Shown here one piece after another: positions 44,646 through 52,590 of a stretch of DNA of 64,000 nt. The stretch covers positions 22,231-86,230 of the forward strand of contig DATKYS010000118.1 of the NCBI GenBank assembly GCA_035528375.1, written 5' to 3'. This DNA is from a bacterium. Lineage in GTDB: Bacteria > RBG-13-66-14. Under the pieces are notes generated by a model. That model saw nothing but the letters and a program-made list of their open reading frames with translations. It ran no database searches and had not been told where the DNA came from. The translations under genes and the position numbers were made by a program. Position 1 is the first letter of the stretch; the number at the start of each line of letters is the position of its first letter.

Positions 44646-45776
44646 ATGCCAAGATACATCCTCATCGTTCTGACGGTTATCTCCTCGCTCGCCGCGGCCG
44701 GCGACCTCCGCCCGGACCTCTCGAGCCTGGACGACTACACCCGCCGGGTGGAGTTCGACCCGCTCGAGTCCGTGGCGCTCAAGCCCGACCTCACCAGCCT
44801 CACCGATTACCGCGCCCCGGAGACATTCCGCATCGAGGCGAAGCTGCGCGGCGAGCCCTCGCCGGGTGAATCCGCCGCGGTGTGGGAGGAGATAAGCCAC
44901 GCCCAGGCGACCGGTGAATCTCTCCTGCGGCGCGAGCCCGTCGTCTGGGAAACCCTCGCCGACTACCACCCCTACGAGAAGGTGGGGCAGTGGCGTCTTC
45001 TGTACGACGTGGCCCGGGCGGACGAGTGGGCCGACCCTCGGCGCGAGCGCGGCGAGAGGCCTAAGGTCTCCATTTTGATGTACCACGACCTCCGCGACGT
45101 CTCCCGGTACTCCACCGTCATCACCCCCTGGCAGTTCGAGGAGGAGGTCCGCTGGCTGACGGAGTCGGGATACGAGTTCATCACCATCGGTCAGTTGCTG
45201 GACGCCGTCTATTCCGGAGGCGGAGACCTGCCGCCCCGCTGCGTGGCGCTGACCTTCGACGACGGCTGGAGCGGCGTTTACCGTTACGCCTACCCGATTC
45301 TGAAGCGGTACGGCGCCACGGCCACCCTCTACCTCTACACCAACTACATCGGCGTCGGCGGCCGGTCCAACACCTGGGACCAGTACCGGGAGATGCTGGC
45401 CAACGGCTTCGAGATCGGCAGCCACACGGTTTCCCACTGCGACCTGACCAACCGGGGCGCGTGGCGCGGCCGGGGCTCCAAGCCCCCGTCGGGACATGGA
45501 ACCTACACCCAACGGCTGATGCACGAGCTGGTGGACTCGAGGATGATCCTCGAGGAGCACCTGGGAGTGCCCGTCCGGAGCCTGGCCCTGCCCTATGGCG
45601 CCTACGACGACTACGTGCTCAAGAGCGCGCTCCTGGCCGGCTACGAGGGCATCCTTACCATCAAGGCCGGCAACACCTACGTGGACGCAGACACGAACGA
45701 GATAGAGCTCCGGCGCTGGAACGTCGTTCCGTCCATGGGTCTGGCGACCTTCATCGAACGCCTGGACAGGGAATGA
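44646..45776 (+). CDS. Secreted polysaccharide deacetylase (NodB domain)
   Basis: 376 residues from ATG at 44646. The N-terminus (YILIVLTVISSLAAAGD) is a signal peptide. Residues 25-135 are an unassigned domain with repeated 'LDDYTRR / LTDYRAP / LADYHPY' segments. The CE4 deacetylase domain (about 140-370) shows the first metal Asp in ALTFDDGWSG (203-207), His260 and His264 in GSHTVSH, and ILMYHDL at the start. The family removes acetyl groups from peptidoglycan, chitin or poly-GlcNAc. Substrate unknown. The stop overlaps rsmB by 4 nt (ATGA). Confidence 0.9.
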   Translation: MPRYILIVLTVISSLAAAGDLRPDLSSLDDYTRRVEFDPLESVALKPDLTSLTDYRAPETFRIEAKLRGEPSPGESAAVWEEISHAQATGESLLRREPVVWETLADYHPYEKVGQWRLLYDVARADEWADPRRERGERPKVSILMYHDLRDVSRYSTVITPWQFEEEVRWLTESGYEFITIGQLLDAVYSGGGDLPPRCVALTFDDGWSGVYRYAYPILKRYGATATLYLYTNYIGVGGRSNTWDQYREMLANGFEIGSHTVSHCDLTNRGAWRGRGSKPPSGHGTYTQRLMHELVDSRMILEEHLGVPVRSLALPYGAYDDYVLKSALLAGYEGILTIKAGNTYVDADTNEIELRRWNVVPSMGLATFIERLDRE

Positions 45777-47110
45777 CGGCGCGACCCGACGCCCGATCGG
45801 CGGCTTGGGAGGCGCTCCGGGGCGTGGCCGCCGGGAAGGGGGACGCCGAGCCCCTGCTGCGCAAGCTGCTGGCCGGTACCGCGCTGCCGTCCGTGGAGAG
45901 GCGGCTGGCCTTCGAGCTGACCCTGGGAACCCTGCGCAAGCGGGGTTGTCTCGACTACGGGCTGGAACGGTATCTGACCCGGCCCCTGCGGGAGCTGCAC
46001 CCCGACCTGCGCGAGCTCCTGCGCCTGGGGGCCTACCAGCTCCTTGAGCTGGACCGGGTCCCGGCCTACGCCGCCGTGGACCGGACGGTGGAGCTGGCCC
46101 GAAACTTCAGCACGACGCGGAAGGCCGCGGGGCTGGTCAACGCCGTCCTGCGGCGCCTGAGCGAGGGCCGCCCCGAACCGCCCGATCGCGAAGCGGACCC
46201 CGTCGGTCACCTGACCGTCACCGGCAGCCACCCCCGCTGGCTGGTGAAACGGTGGCTGGAACGGTACGGATTCGAGGAGACCGCGCGGCTCTGCGCCGTG
46301 GACAACGAGCCGCCCGACACCTTCGTTTTCCTCAACCCCTTCCGGACGGCCGGGGAGGTTTCTGGGGAAATAATCCCGGACGCCGAGGCGGTGCAGGGGT
46401 TCTCCGGTTGTTACCGACTCGCCCGCGGGGCGGACCTGACCTCGACCGGGGCGTACGCGGAAGGAAAGGTGTACGCCGCCGACCCGGCGACGGCGCTGGC
46501 GGCGACGGCGCTGGACCCCCGACCCGGCGAAATTATTTTAGACGCCTGCTCGGCCCCCGGGGGCAAACTTTTCCACCTGCACCGGTTGGCCGGCGGGGGC
46601 TTAAAAACCGTGGCGCTGGAGGTTTCACCCCGGCGGTGCGCCGTCCTGACCGAAAATATAAACCGGCTCGGCCTGCCCGCGGCGGTGGTCAACGGAGACC
46701 TGTCCCTCCCGCCACTCGCCAAACACAGCTTCGATAAAATTCTTCTCGACGCACCCTGTTCGAACACCGGGGTGCTCCGGCGCCGGGTCGAAGCGCGGTG
46801 GCGGCGCAAGCCGGAGGATTTGAAGGGGTTGGCGCGCCTGCAACTCGACCTGCTTACCTCGGCCTCCCGTTTGGTAAAATCGGGGGGACTCGTGGCCTAC
46901 TCCACCTGCTCCCTGGAACCCGAGGAGAACGAGGGGGTGGTGGGCAGGTTTTTGAGCGGACGGGGCGATTTTCAACGGGTGCCCGCCGCCCTCGGGCTGG
47001 ACGACGACCTGCGGGGACGCTTCGGCGATTCCGAGGGCGACATCCGCGCCCTGCCGCACCTGACAGGAACCGACGGAGCCTTCGTGGCGCTCGTGCGGAG
47101 GGTGAGGTAG
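45773..47110 (+). CDS. rsmB: 16S rRNA (cytosine-967-C5)-methyltransferase RsmB
   Basis: 445 residues from ATG at 45773. The N-terminal NusB-like RNA-binding domain (ARSAAWEALRGVAAG, ELLRLGAYQLLELDRVPAYAAVD) distinguishes RsmB from other m5C enzymes. The SAM domain has ILDACSAPGGKLFHL, the two catalytic Cys in LDAPCSNTGVLRR and YSTCSLEPEENE, and the RRKP region between. It acts on the 30S subunit RNA. It is coupled to the deacetylase gene upstream and followed by a PASTA protein gene. Confidence 0.95.
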   Translation: MTARPDARSAAWEALRGVAAGKGDAEPLLRKLLAGTALPSVERRLAFELTLGTLRKRGCLDYGLERYLTRPLRELHPDLRELLRLGAYQLLELDRVPAYAAVDRTVELARNFSTTRKAAGLVNAVLRRLSEGRPEPPDREADPVGHLTVTGSHPRWLVKRWLERYGFEETARLCAVDNEPPDTFVFLNPFRTAGEVSGEIIPDAEAVQGFSGCYRLARGADLTSTGAYAEGKVYAADPATALAATALDPRPGEIILDACSAPGGKLFHLHRLAGGGLKTVALEVSPRRCAVLTENINRLGLPAAVVNGDLSLPPLAKHSFDKILLDAPCSNTGVLRRRVEARWRRKPEDLKGLARLQLDLLTSASRLVKSGGLVAYSTCSLEPEENEGVVGRFLSGRGDFQRVPAALGLDDDLRGRFGDSEGDIRALPHLTGTDGAFVALVRRVR

Positions 47111-47164
47111 CCTTTCCGGCGGCGGATGGGGTATGATTGGAAGACTCGAAACAAACGGTGGCGG

Positions 47165-48091
47165 ATGAACGACCAGAAAGACAGCGGTACCGGTTACGGT
47201 TCGCAACCCCAGGACCGGCCCAAGTTCGAGGGGTTCGGCTTCGGTGATCCGGCCCGGCAACCGACCCCCCGTTCCGAGAGGCCGAAATCCCCGAAACTCG
47301 CCCGCCTGGGGACCGTGCTGCTCTACATCGCCCTGGCCGTGGGCGCCCTCGTCGTCGGCATGCTTCTGGCCAATTTCATCATCATGCCGTTGTTGGTCGG
47401 TGGCGAGGAGGTCGAGGTCCCCGACCTGACGAACATGAGCTTCGAGGCGGCGACCGCCCTCTTGGTCGAGATGGGTCTCAACTACGAGAAGGTGGCCGAG
47501 GAGTACTCGGCGGACGTGCCGGCCGGTTACGTCGTCAGCCAGCGTCAGGAACCGGGGATGAACGTGCGTCCGGACCGGATCATCGAGCTCACCGTCTCCG
47601 CCGGTTCCGAGGATGTCCGCATTCCCAACGTGACCAAAATGAGCCAGCGCCAAGCCGAGGACGTCCTCCGCCGCGCCGGGCTGGTGGTGGGAAAGGTCCG
47701 CGAGAGCTACGACCCCAACGTCCCCGAGAGCTCGGTCATCGGCCAGAACCCCGAACCGGGGCGCGAGGTGCCGCGCGGAACCAGAATAGACCTCCTCGTC
47801 TCCCTGGGCTCCGAGGAAACCACCTTCAAGATGCCCAACCTGGTCGGCGCCGACTACCGCACCGCCGTCAGCCGTGTCTCCACCTGGGAATTGGTGATGG
47901 GGGACACCACCTTCGAGTTTTCCGCGAGTATCCCGCCGGGCCACATCATCCGCCAGCACCCCGAGGTCGGCGCGACGGTGGCCCGGGGCGACACGGTCAC
48001 GGTCGTAATAAGCAAGGGCCCGCCCACCGGCGGTGAGACGGTCCCGACGCCGGAGGGTGGCGGGGAAACGCCGCCGCCGGACACCTTCTAA
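47165..48091 (+). CDS. Membrane protein with three PASTA domains
   Basis: 308 residues from ATG at 47165 (GGTGGCGG upstream); an ATG at 47126 would start inside a TATGAT -10-like site. An approximately 47-residue cytoplasmic N-terminus is followed by one transmembrane helix (VLLYIALAVGALVVGMLLANFI). Three PASTA domains follow (about 83-150, 151-220, 221-292), each with VPDLTNMSFEAA / IPNVTKMSQRQAE / MPNLVGADYRTA starts. A Pro/Gly tail ends it. PASTA domains bind muropeptides or other PASTA modules. Unlike PknB-type proteins there is no kinase domain. The extracellular face is predicted. Confidence 0.9.
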   Translation: MNDQKDSGTGYGSQPQDRPKFEGFGFGDPARQPTPRSERPKSPKLARLGTVLLYIALAVGALVVGMLLANFIIMPLLVGGEEVEVPDLTNMSFEAATALLVEMGLNYEKVAEEYSADVPAGYVVSQRQEPGMNVRPDRIIELTVSAGSEDVRIPNVTKMSQRQAEDVLRRAGLVVGKVRESYDPNVPESSVIGQNPEPGREVPRGTRIDLLVSLGSEETTFKMPNLVGADYRTAVSRVSTWELVMGDTTFEFSASIPPGHIIRQHPEVGATVARGDTVTVVISKGPPTGGETVPTPEGGGETPPPDTF

Positions 48092-48100
48092 GGAAGGAGA

Positions 48101-48150
48101 CAAGGGGTTTAACCGAGCGAAGCGAGCTATGCCCCTGGCAAAACCCCTTG
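48101..48150. repeat. Palindromic repeat copy 2, interrupted by a GAGCGAAGCG-type repeat
   Basis: The left half CAAGGGGTTTAA (48101-48112) and right half AACCCCTTG (48142-48150) of the 20-bp palindrome are separated by CGAGCGAAGCGAGCTATGCC (48114-48133) and CCTGGCAAA. The inserted part belongs to the repeat family found at 52.3 and 52.5 kb. Confidence 0.8.
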
Positions 48151-48156
48151 CCTGAG

Positions 48157-48801
48157 ATGGCCGTAAAAATCGTTCCCAGCATCCTCTCGGCCGACCAGGC
48201 CGACCTGGGCGCCGTCGTCCGCCGGCTCCTGGCCGCCGGGTTGGAGACAATCCACCTCGACGTCATGGACGGCAACTTCGTGCCGCCCATAACCTTCGGC
48301 GCCAAGCTCCTGGCCGATTTGAAGGGCGCGGTGGGGGGCGTTTACGACGCGCACCTCATGGTCGCCCGCCCCGGGGAGCAGCTCGAGCTCTTCGCCGAGG
48401 CGGGGGCGGACTGGATAACGGTGCACCAGGAGGCCGCGCCCCACGTACACCGACTCCTCGACCGCATCAAAGCCCTCGGCAAAAAGGCCGGCGTCTCCAT
48501 CAACCCCGGCACCCCGGTCGTCCAGCTCGAACCGCTCCTGGAATCGGCCGACCTCTTCCTGATCATGACGGTCAACCCCGGCTGGGGGGGGCAGGGGATG
48601 ATAGAGTCCTGCCTGGACAAGGTCCGCTGGCTGAAGGAGCGCGTGGATACGCCGGTGATTGTGGACGGGGGGGTCAACGAGCGGACGATGGCGAAGGTGG
48701 CCGCCAGCGGCGCGGACCTGGCCGTGGTCGGAAGCGCCCTCTTCAAGGGCGACCTGGGCGAAATCCTGTCCCGCCTACGGGCGGAGGGCGCGGCCTCCTG
48801 A
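48157..48801 (+). CDS. rpe: Ribulose-phosphate 3-epimerase
   Basis: 214 residues from ATG at 48157; a TTG three codons earlier is possible. It is a TIM-barrel enzyme of the pentose phosphate pathway. Diagnostic segments: VPSILSADQADLG, HLDVMDGNFVPPITFG with the metal His-Asp, AHLMVARPGE, MTVNPGWGGQ and VDGGVNERTM. The length is standard. The start lies just after the composite repeat, and no ordinary Shine-Dalgarno is visible, so the leader is partly repeat DNA. Confidence 0.95.
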   Translation: MAVKIVPSILSADQADLGAVVRRLLAAGLETIHLDVMDGNFVPPITFGAKLLADLKGAVGGVYDAHLMVARPGEQLELFAEAGADWITVHQEAAPHVHRLLDRIKALGKKAGVSINPGTPVVQLEPLLESADLFLIMTVNPGWGGQGMIESCLDKVRWLKERVDTPVIVDGGVNERTMAKVAASGADLAVVGSALFKGDLGEILSRLRAEGAAS

Positions 48802-48835
48802 ACCACGGCGACCACAGGTTTTTTGAGTAATCCCC

Positions 48836-48855
48836 GGGGCTGACGCGTCAGCCCC
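48836..48855. other. 20-bp perfect palindrome between rpe and ffh
   Basis: GGGGCTGACGCGTCAGCCCC, followed by only TTT. It could be a weak rpe terminator or an operator for ffh. Confidence 0.45.
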
Positions 48856-48871
48856 TTTCCGAGCCGACGCC

Positions 48872-50239
48872 ATGTTCGACCGCATAACCGACCGACTCTC
48901 CGCCGTCTTCAAGAAGCTCACCGGGCGGGGGAAGCTCACCGAACCGAATGTCGCCGACGCCCTGCGGGAGGTGCGCGTCGCCCTCCTGGAGGCCGACGTG
49001 AACCTCGCCGTGGTGAAGGAATTCCTGGAGGATGTGCGGGAGGGTGCGCTGGGCGGGGCCGTGCTGGGCTCGCTGACGCCGGGGCAGCAGTTCGTCGGCG
49101 TGGTGCAGCGGGAACTGACCACCCTCTTGGGGAAAAATTCCGGCGAGTTCAACCTCCCGCTGCCGGCCACGGTGATGCTGGTGGGCCTGCAGGGGTCGGG
49201 GAAGACGACCACGGCGGCCAAGCTGGCCCGCTGGTACACTAGGCACGGCAACCGGCGCTCGCTCCTGGCGGCCTGCGACGTCCAGCGACCCGCGGCCCGG
49301 GAGCAGTTGGAGGTACTGGCCGAGCGCGTCGGCGCCGAGGCGTTCCCCGGGAAAGATTTCACCGAGGACGCCATGGGCACGGCGCTGGCCGCCATGCGCC
49401 AGGCCGACCGGCGTAACCTGGACCTGACGGTGGTGGACACGGCGGGCCGGCTGCAGATTGACGAGCCACTGATGGCCGAGCTGGCGGAGATGAAGGGGAA
49501 GCTCCGGCCCCAGGCGGTTTTCCTGGTCGTGGACGCCGCGTCGGGCCAGGAGGCGCTCAACGTCGCCAACGTCTTCCACGGGCGCCTGGGGCTGGACGGG
49601 ATGATCGTGAGCAAGCTGGACGGCGACGCCCGCGGCGGATGCATTCTCTCCATCGCCGGCGGCCTGGGGGTGCCCATCCGCTTCGTCGGTTTGGGCGAGA
49701 CCCCCGACGACCTGGAACCCTTCGACCCCGACCGCCTCTCCCGGCGCATCCTCGGCCTGGGCGACGTGGTGGGGCTGGTGGAGAAGGCTCGGTATGCCTT
49801 CGATACCCGTCAGGCCGAGCATCTGGCGAATAAGGCCGTCACGGGCAGCTTCGACCTGGAGGATTTCGCCGACCAACTGCGGGGGATAAAAAAGATGGGC
49901 CGGATGACCGACCTCCTGGCGCTGGTCCCGGGCATGCGCCAGTTCGCCCGGGAAGCCGACGGAGAGGGGCTGGACCAGGGGATGAAGCGGGCCCTGGCGA
50001 TAATGGATTCCATGACCCCCGACGAGCGCCGGCACCCCAACGTCATCCAGGGCTCGCGGCGGCGGCGTATCGCCGCGGGCTCGGGCACCACCACCGCCGA
50101 AGTGAACCGCCTGCTGGCCCAGTACCGCGCCATGGCCAAGGCCTTCGACGGGCTCTCGGGAAAGAACGGCCGGCGGATGATGCGCCGGCTCGGGATAGAC
50201 CCCTCGAAGCTGGACGACGCCCTCCCTCCGGGCCTTTAA
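48872..50239 (+). CDS. ffh: Signal recognition particle protein Ffh
   Basis: 455 residues. The N domain (FDRITDRLSAVFKKL, VADALREVRVALLEADVN) leads to the GTPase G domain: G1 VGLQGSGKTTTAAKLA, DVQRPAAREQL, VDTAGRL and SKLDGDARGG. The Met-rich M domain follows, with MRQFAREADGEG, DSMTPDERRHP and GSRRRRIAAGSGT, the RNA-binding stretch. It pairs with 4.5S RNA and FtsY to deliver membrane proteins. The M domain appears slightly short at its end (about 25 residues past the RIAAGSG helix region). Confidence 0.97.
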   Translation: MFDRITDRLSAVFKKLTGRGKLTEPNVADALREVRVALLEADVNLAVVKEFLEDVREGALGGAVLGSLTPGQQFVGVVQRELTTLLGKNSGEFNLPLPATVMLVGLQGSGKTTTAAKLARWYTRHGNRRSLLAACDVQRPAAREQLEVLAERVGAEAFPGKDFTEDAMGTALAAMRQADRRNLDLTVVDTAGRLQIDEPLMAELAEMKGKLRPQAVFLVVDAASGQEALNVANVFHGRLGLDGMIVSKLDGDARGGCILSIAGGLGVPIRFVGLGETPDDLEPFDPDRLSRRILGLGDVVGLVEKARYAFDTRQAEHLANKAVTGSFDLEDFADQLRGIKKMGRMTDLLALVPGMRQFAREADGEGLDQGMKRALAIMDSMTPDERRHPNVIQGSRRRRIAAGSGTTTAEVNRLLAQYRAMAKAFDGLSGKNGRRMMRRLGIDPSKLDDALPPGL

Positions 50240-50243
50240 CCTC

Positions 50244-50819
50244 CTACTCCAGCCTGCGCCGCAGGTAGCGGTTGTAGACCACCGCCGCCGGGTTATGCCC
50301 CGTCACCCGGTCCTTGGCGATGAGCGTCACCACGGGGATGGACGAGCCCAGGCCCAAAATGGCGTCGTGGCCCACGCAGAGCCCGACGCTGCCGATGAGG
50401 CCCACGCCGTCGAGCCCCAGTTGCGCCGCCTGGCCCAGGGGGTTGCAACTGGACTCGTCCGCGCCCCCGTGAATCCGGGGATGCCCCAGCTCCTCTTTGG
50501 ACAAAGCGCCCATCTTGCAGCAGGCCGAGGAGACCTCGAAACCGCGCCGCTCCAGGAACCCGGCGATGACGGCCGCCTCCTCGGCGGAGCCGATGCAGAA
50601 GGCGAGCCCGATCTTCCGGAGGCCCAGCTTTTTCGCCAGGAGGGCGAACTCCTCGATGCGGGTCAGGCGGCAGTAGCCCTCCGCCTCCACCTCCGCCGCG
50701 GCGTCGAAGAGGGGGCGCAGCCCGGGCGAGTACCGGGCGGTCATCTCCTCCCGCGAAAAACCGCCGCAGTTCAGGCCCTCCCCGCAGCGGTACTCGTATT
50801 TACACTCGTGACAGCGCAT
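50244..50819 (-). CDS. DUF1847 family Cys-rich protein
   Basis: 191 residues. The N-terminus MRCHECKYEYRCGEGLNC has four Cys that likely bind a metal (zinc or an iron-sulfur cluster). Later Cys occur in LAFCIG, SSACCKMG and LCVGHD. The pattern IGLAFCIGSAEEAAVI, ESSCNPLGQA and GSVGLCVGHDAIL matches DUF1847, a widespread family with no assigned function. It lies 9 nt downstream of a lipoprotein gene and ends back to back with ffh (3-nt gap). Confidence 0.8.
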   Translation of the reverse strand: MRCHECKYEYRCGEGLNCGGFSREEMTARYSPGLRPLFDAAAEVEAEGYCRLTRIEEFALLAKKLGLRKIGLAFCIGSAEEAAVIAGFLERRGFEVSSACCKMGALSKEELGHPRIHGGADESSCNPLGQAAQLGLDGVGLIGSVGLCVGHDAILGLGSSIPVVTLIAKDRVTGHNPAAVVYNRYLRRRLE

Positions 50820-50828
50820 TTCCCCGCT

Positions 50829-51410
50829 TTACTTCAGCGTGTAGTAGTTCAGCAACCAGCGATAGTTTGATTCCCGGTCCCCGTCGTCGTCCACACGGAC
50901 CTCAACGATACCGACACCCTCCTTGAAAAAGACATTCTTGATAATCTGGTCGTTGTCCTTGACCGTGACCCAGACCAAATCCTCGTAGTGCCCGGACGGC
51001 GTTTCGGAGAATATGTCTATCTGGTCGATACTGCAATACCAAAGCACGCCGTCATCGTCGGTGTATGTCCAGGAGTTATCTTTCTCGATGGGGGTTTTCA
51101 GGTAGACGTGCCAGTTGGTTTCATCCGCCGGCCTGGCCTGGAACTCGCCGCCCTCGGTGTTACGCCAGAGCCACTGTTCCGTCGTATCGCCCCAGTTCAA
51201 TTCCACGCGCCAGGCGCCGTCCTCGGAGCCCAAAACGGACCAGTTCATCGGGTCGCCGTCGTCGGGCAGGTCCCAGGCGTAGTCCCACTCGTTGCCCTGG
51301 GCCAGGGGGACGTAGGCGTCCGTCGGGTTGGGCTCGGGGGTGGTGGTCGTGTCGCAGCCGGCGAGGAGGACCGCCAGGGCGGCCGCGGAGAGAAGAAGCG
51401 TCCTTTTCAT
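50829..51410 (-). CDS. Lipoprotein of unknown function
   Basis: 193 residues from ATG at 51410 (GCGAGG upstream); longer readings pass through the promoter. The lipobox is LLAGC (Cys19), followed by a Thr/Pro linker (DTTTTPEPNPTD). The mature domain is beta-rich, aromatic and acidic (YVPLAQGNEWDYAWD, WSVLGSEDGAWRVEL, VEVRVDDDGD). The opening 'PLxxGNxWxY' is common in bacterial lipoproteins of unknown role. First gene of a two-gene operon with the DUF1847 gene. Confidence 0.7.
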   Translation of the reverse strand: MKRTLLLSAAALAVLLAGCDTTTTPEPNPTDAYVPLAQGNEWDYAWDLPDDGDPMNWSVLGSEDGAWRVELNWGDTTEQWLWRNTEGGEFQARPADETNWHVYLKTPIEKDNSWTYTDDDGVLWYCSIDQIDIFSETPSGHYEDLVWVTVKDNDQIIKNVFFKEGVGIVEVRVDDDGDRESNYRWLLNYYTLK

Positions 51411-51442
51411 CGAAACCTCGCGGTGGGTCGTCCTTCGCCGCG

Positions 51443-51471
51443 ATGATACCAAGCCCGCCCCGCACTGGCAA
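51443..51471 (-). promoter_or_regulatory. Promoter for the lipoprotein-DUF1847 operon
   Basis: On the minus strand TTGCCA, 17 nt, TATCAT. It is 10 bp from the divergent promoter at 51481. Confidence 0.65.
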
Positions 51472-51480
51472 GCCCCGCGC

Positions 51481-51511
51481 TTGACACGCATGCCGCGGCG
51501 CGGGATATAAT
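51481..51511 (+). promoter_or_regulatory. Promoter for the secreted gene at 51545
   Basis: Perfect TTGACA and perfect TATAAT, but a 19-nt spacer. Confidence 0.55.
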
Positions 51512-51544
51512 GGGAATGAAAAAGAATCAATCCCGCGAGGCGGC

Positions 51545-52237
51545 ATGAGACCTACCCTGACCATCCTGCTCCTGGCGTCCCTCCCCGCGGCGGCCGACGT
51601 GGCGCCGGGCCGCTGGGTGGAGGACCGCCCCGGAGGCGCGGCGCCCGAGCACCCTACAATCTCCATGTCCGACGAGGAGGTCACCGTCTTTTTCTGGGAG
51701 GACGTCGTCCTGGTCGAGGCGTGGTACGACATGACCAACGCGGGGCCCTCCGGTCTGACCCCGATGATGCTGCCCATGTACTTCATCTACCCCGGCGGGG
51801 GACCGGACGAGGACTTCGAGCCGTGGGTGCGGATGAGCGTGAACGGAGAGGAACTGGAGACGCGGGCCTTCCTGCGGCCCCAGTACGACGAGGCGGGGGA
51901 GTGGTCGGCGACCATGGTCATGGCGCTCTTCAAGTACGACCTTCCCCCGTACGAGACCACGCGGCTTTTCGCCAGCTACCTGGCGCCCTACGTGTGGCGT
52001 GAGGACGGCGGCTGCTTCGAGTACCCCCTGGGCACGGGGGGCGGCTGGCACTCCCCCATCGGCCACGGCACCCTCTACCTGCGCCCGGGCCCGGGGGCGG
52101 ATTGGGGCGTGGTCGAGGATTTTGGTGAAAAGCACCTGCCCGAGCCGACCTTCGATGGCGAGACGGCCGTCTGGGAGTTCACCGACCTGGAACCCCCGCC
52201 GGACACATGCTACTGGCTCAGAGTGAGGGGGATGTGA
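51545..52237 (+). CDS. Secreted protein of unknown function
   Basis: 230 residues from ATG at 51545 with GCGAGGCGG upstream. A signal peptide (LTILLLASLPAAADVA) is followed by a beta-rich domain: EEVTVFFWEDVVLVEAWYDM, MLPMYFIYPGGG, TTRLFASYLAPYVWR and YLRPGPGADWG. The order of strands and the GxxxxxYxxFIYP region recall proteins with an immunoglobulin-like or DUF4424-type fold, but the match is too weak to call. No neighbours on the same strand until the response regulator. A terminator follows at 52338. Confidence 0.65.
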   Translation: MRPTLTILLLASLPAAADVAPGRWVEDRPGGAAPEHPTISMSDEEVTVFFWEDVVLVEAWYDMTNAGPSGLTPMMLPMYFIYPGGGPDEDFEPWVRMSVNGEELETRAFLRPQYDEAGEWSATMVMALFKYDLPPYETTRLFASYLAPYVWREDGGCFEYPLGTGGGWHSPIGHGTLYLRPGPGADWGVVEDFGEKHLPEPTFDGETAVWEFTDLEPPPDTCYWLRVRGM

Positions 52238-52258
52238 CACCAGTTTGGCGCGCCAAAA

Positions 52259-52288
52259 CGAAGCGAAGCGAGCTACACCCCGGCGAAA
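52259..52288 (+). repeat. GAGCGGAGCG-type repeat, single copy
   Basis: CGAAGCGAAGCGAGCTACAC then CCCGGCGAAA. It matches the units at 52510 and 52560 and the insert at 48114. Confidence 0.75.
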
Positions 52289-52337
52289 TGGGGGGCGCTT
52301 CAGGAAAACGCGCGATTCAGCGGCGGTGTTTTTTTAT

Positions 52338-52361
52338 GCGGGGGTGACGCCCCGCTTTTTT
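52338..52361 (+). terminator. Intrinsic terminator for the secreted gene 51545-52237
   Basis: GCGGGG, 6-nt loop, CCCCGC, TTTTTT. Confidence 0.8.
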
Positions 52362-52499
52362 ATACCGGGCGCCGGACCGCGTCCGGCGGGCCTCTCCGTT
52401 TCAACGACGGGATCCGCCCTCCGTCCCTGGTACACATCTTGCGTCCAAGGAGGCAGACCATTCAAAATCGGTAATTCACCCCGCGAGGAACATGAAAAA

Positions 52500-52590
52500 C
52501 GAAGCGAACCGAGCGGAGCGAGCTATGCCTCTGGCAAACCGAGTTACGCCCCGGCGAAACGAGCGGAGCGTGCTATGCCCCCGGCGAAAC
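52500..52590 (+). repeat. GAGCGGAGCG-type repeat cluster at the 5' end of the response regulator gene
   Basis: Two near-full units (52510-52539 and 52560-52590) share CGAGCGGAGCG, GCTATGCC and GGC(A/G)AAAC-like ends. Partial units lie at 52500 and 52540. They run into the coding frame, which would read NEANRAERAMPLANR and similar. Confidence 0.8.

Larger units (their letters stand above)
52238..52569. other. Gene-free region: repeats, a terminator and a strong hairpin
   Basis: Apart from the repeats at 52259 and 52500 and the terminator at 52338, there is a hairpin CGCCGGAC CGC GTCCGGCG at 52370-52388. No gene is supported. Confidence 0.6.
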
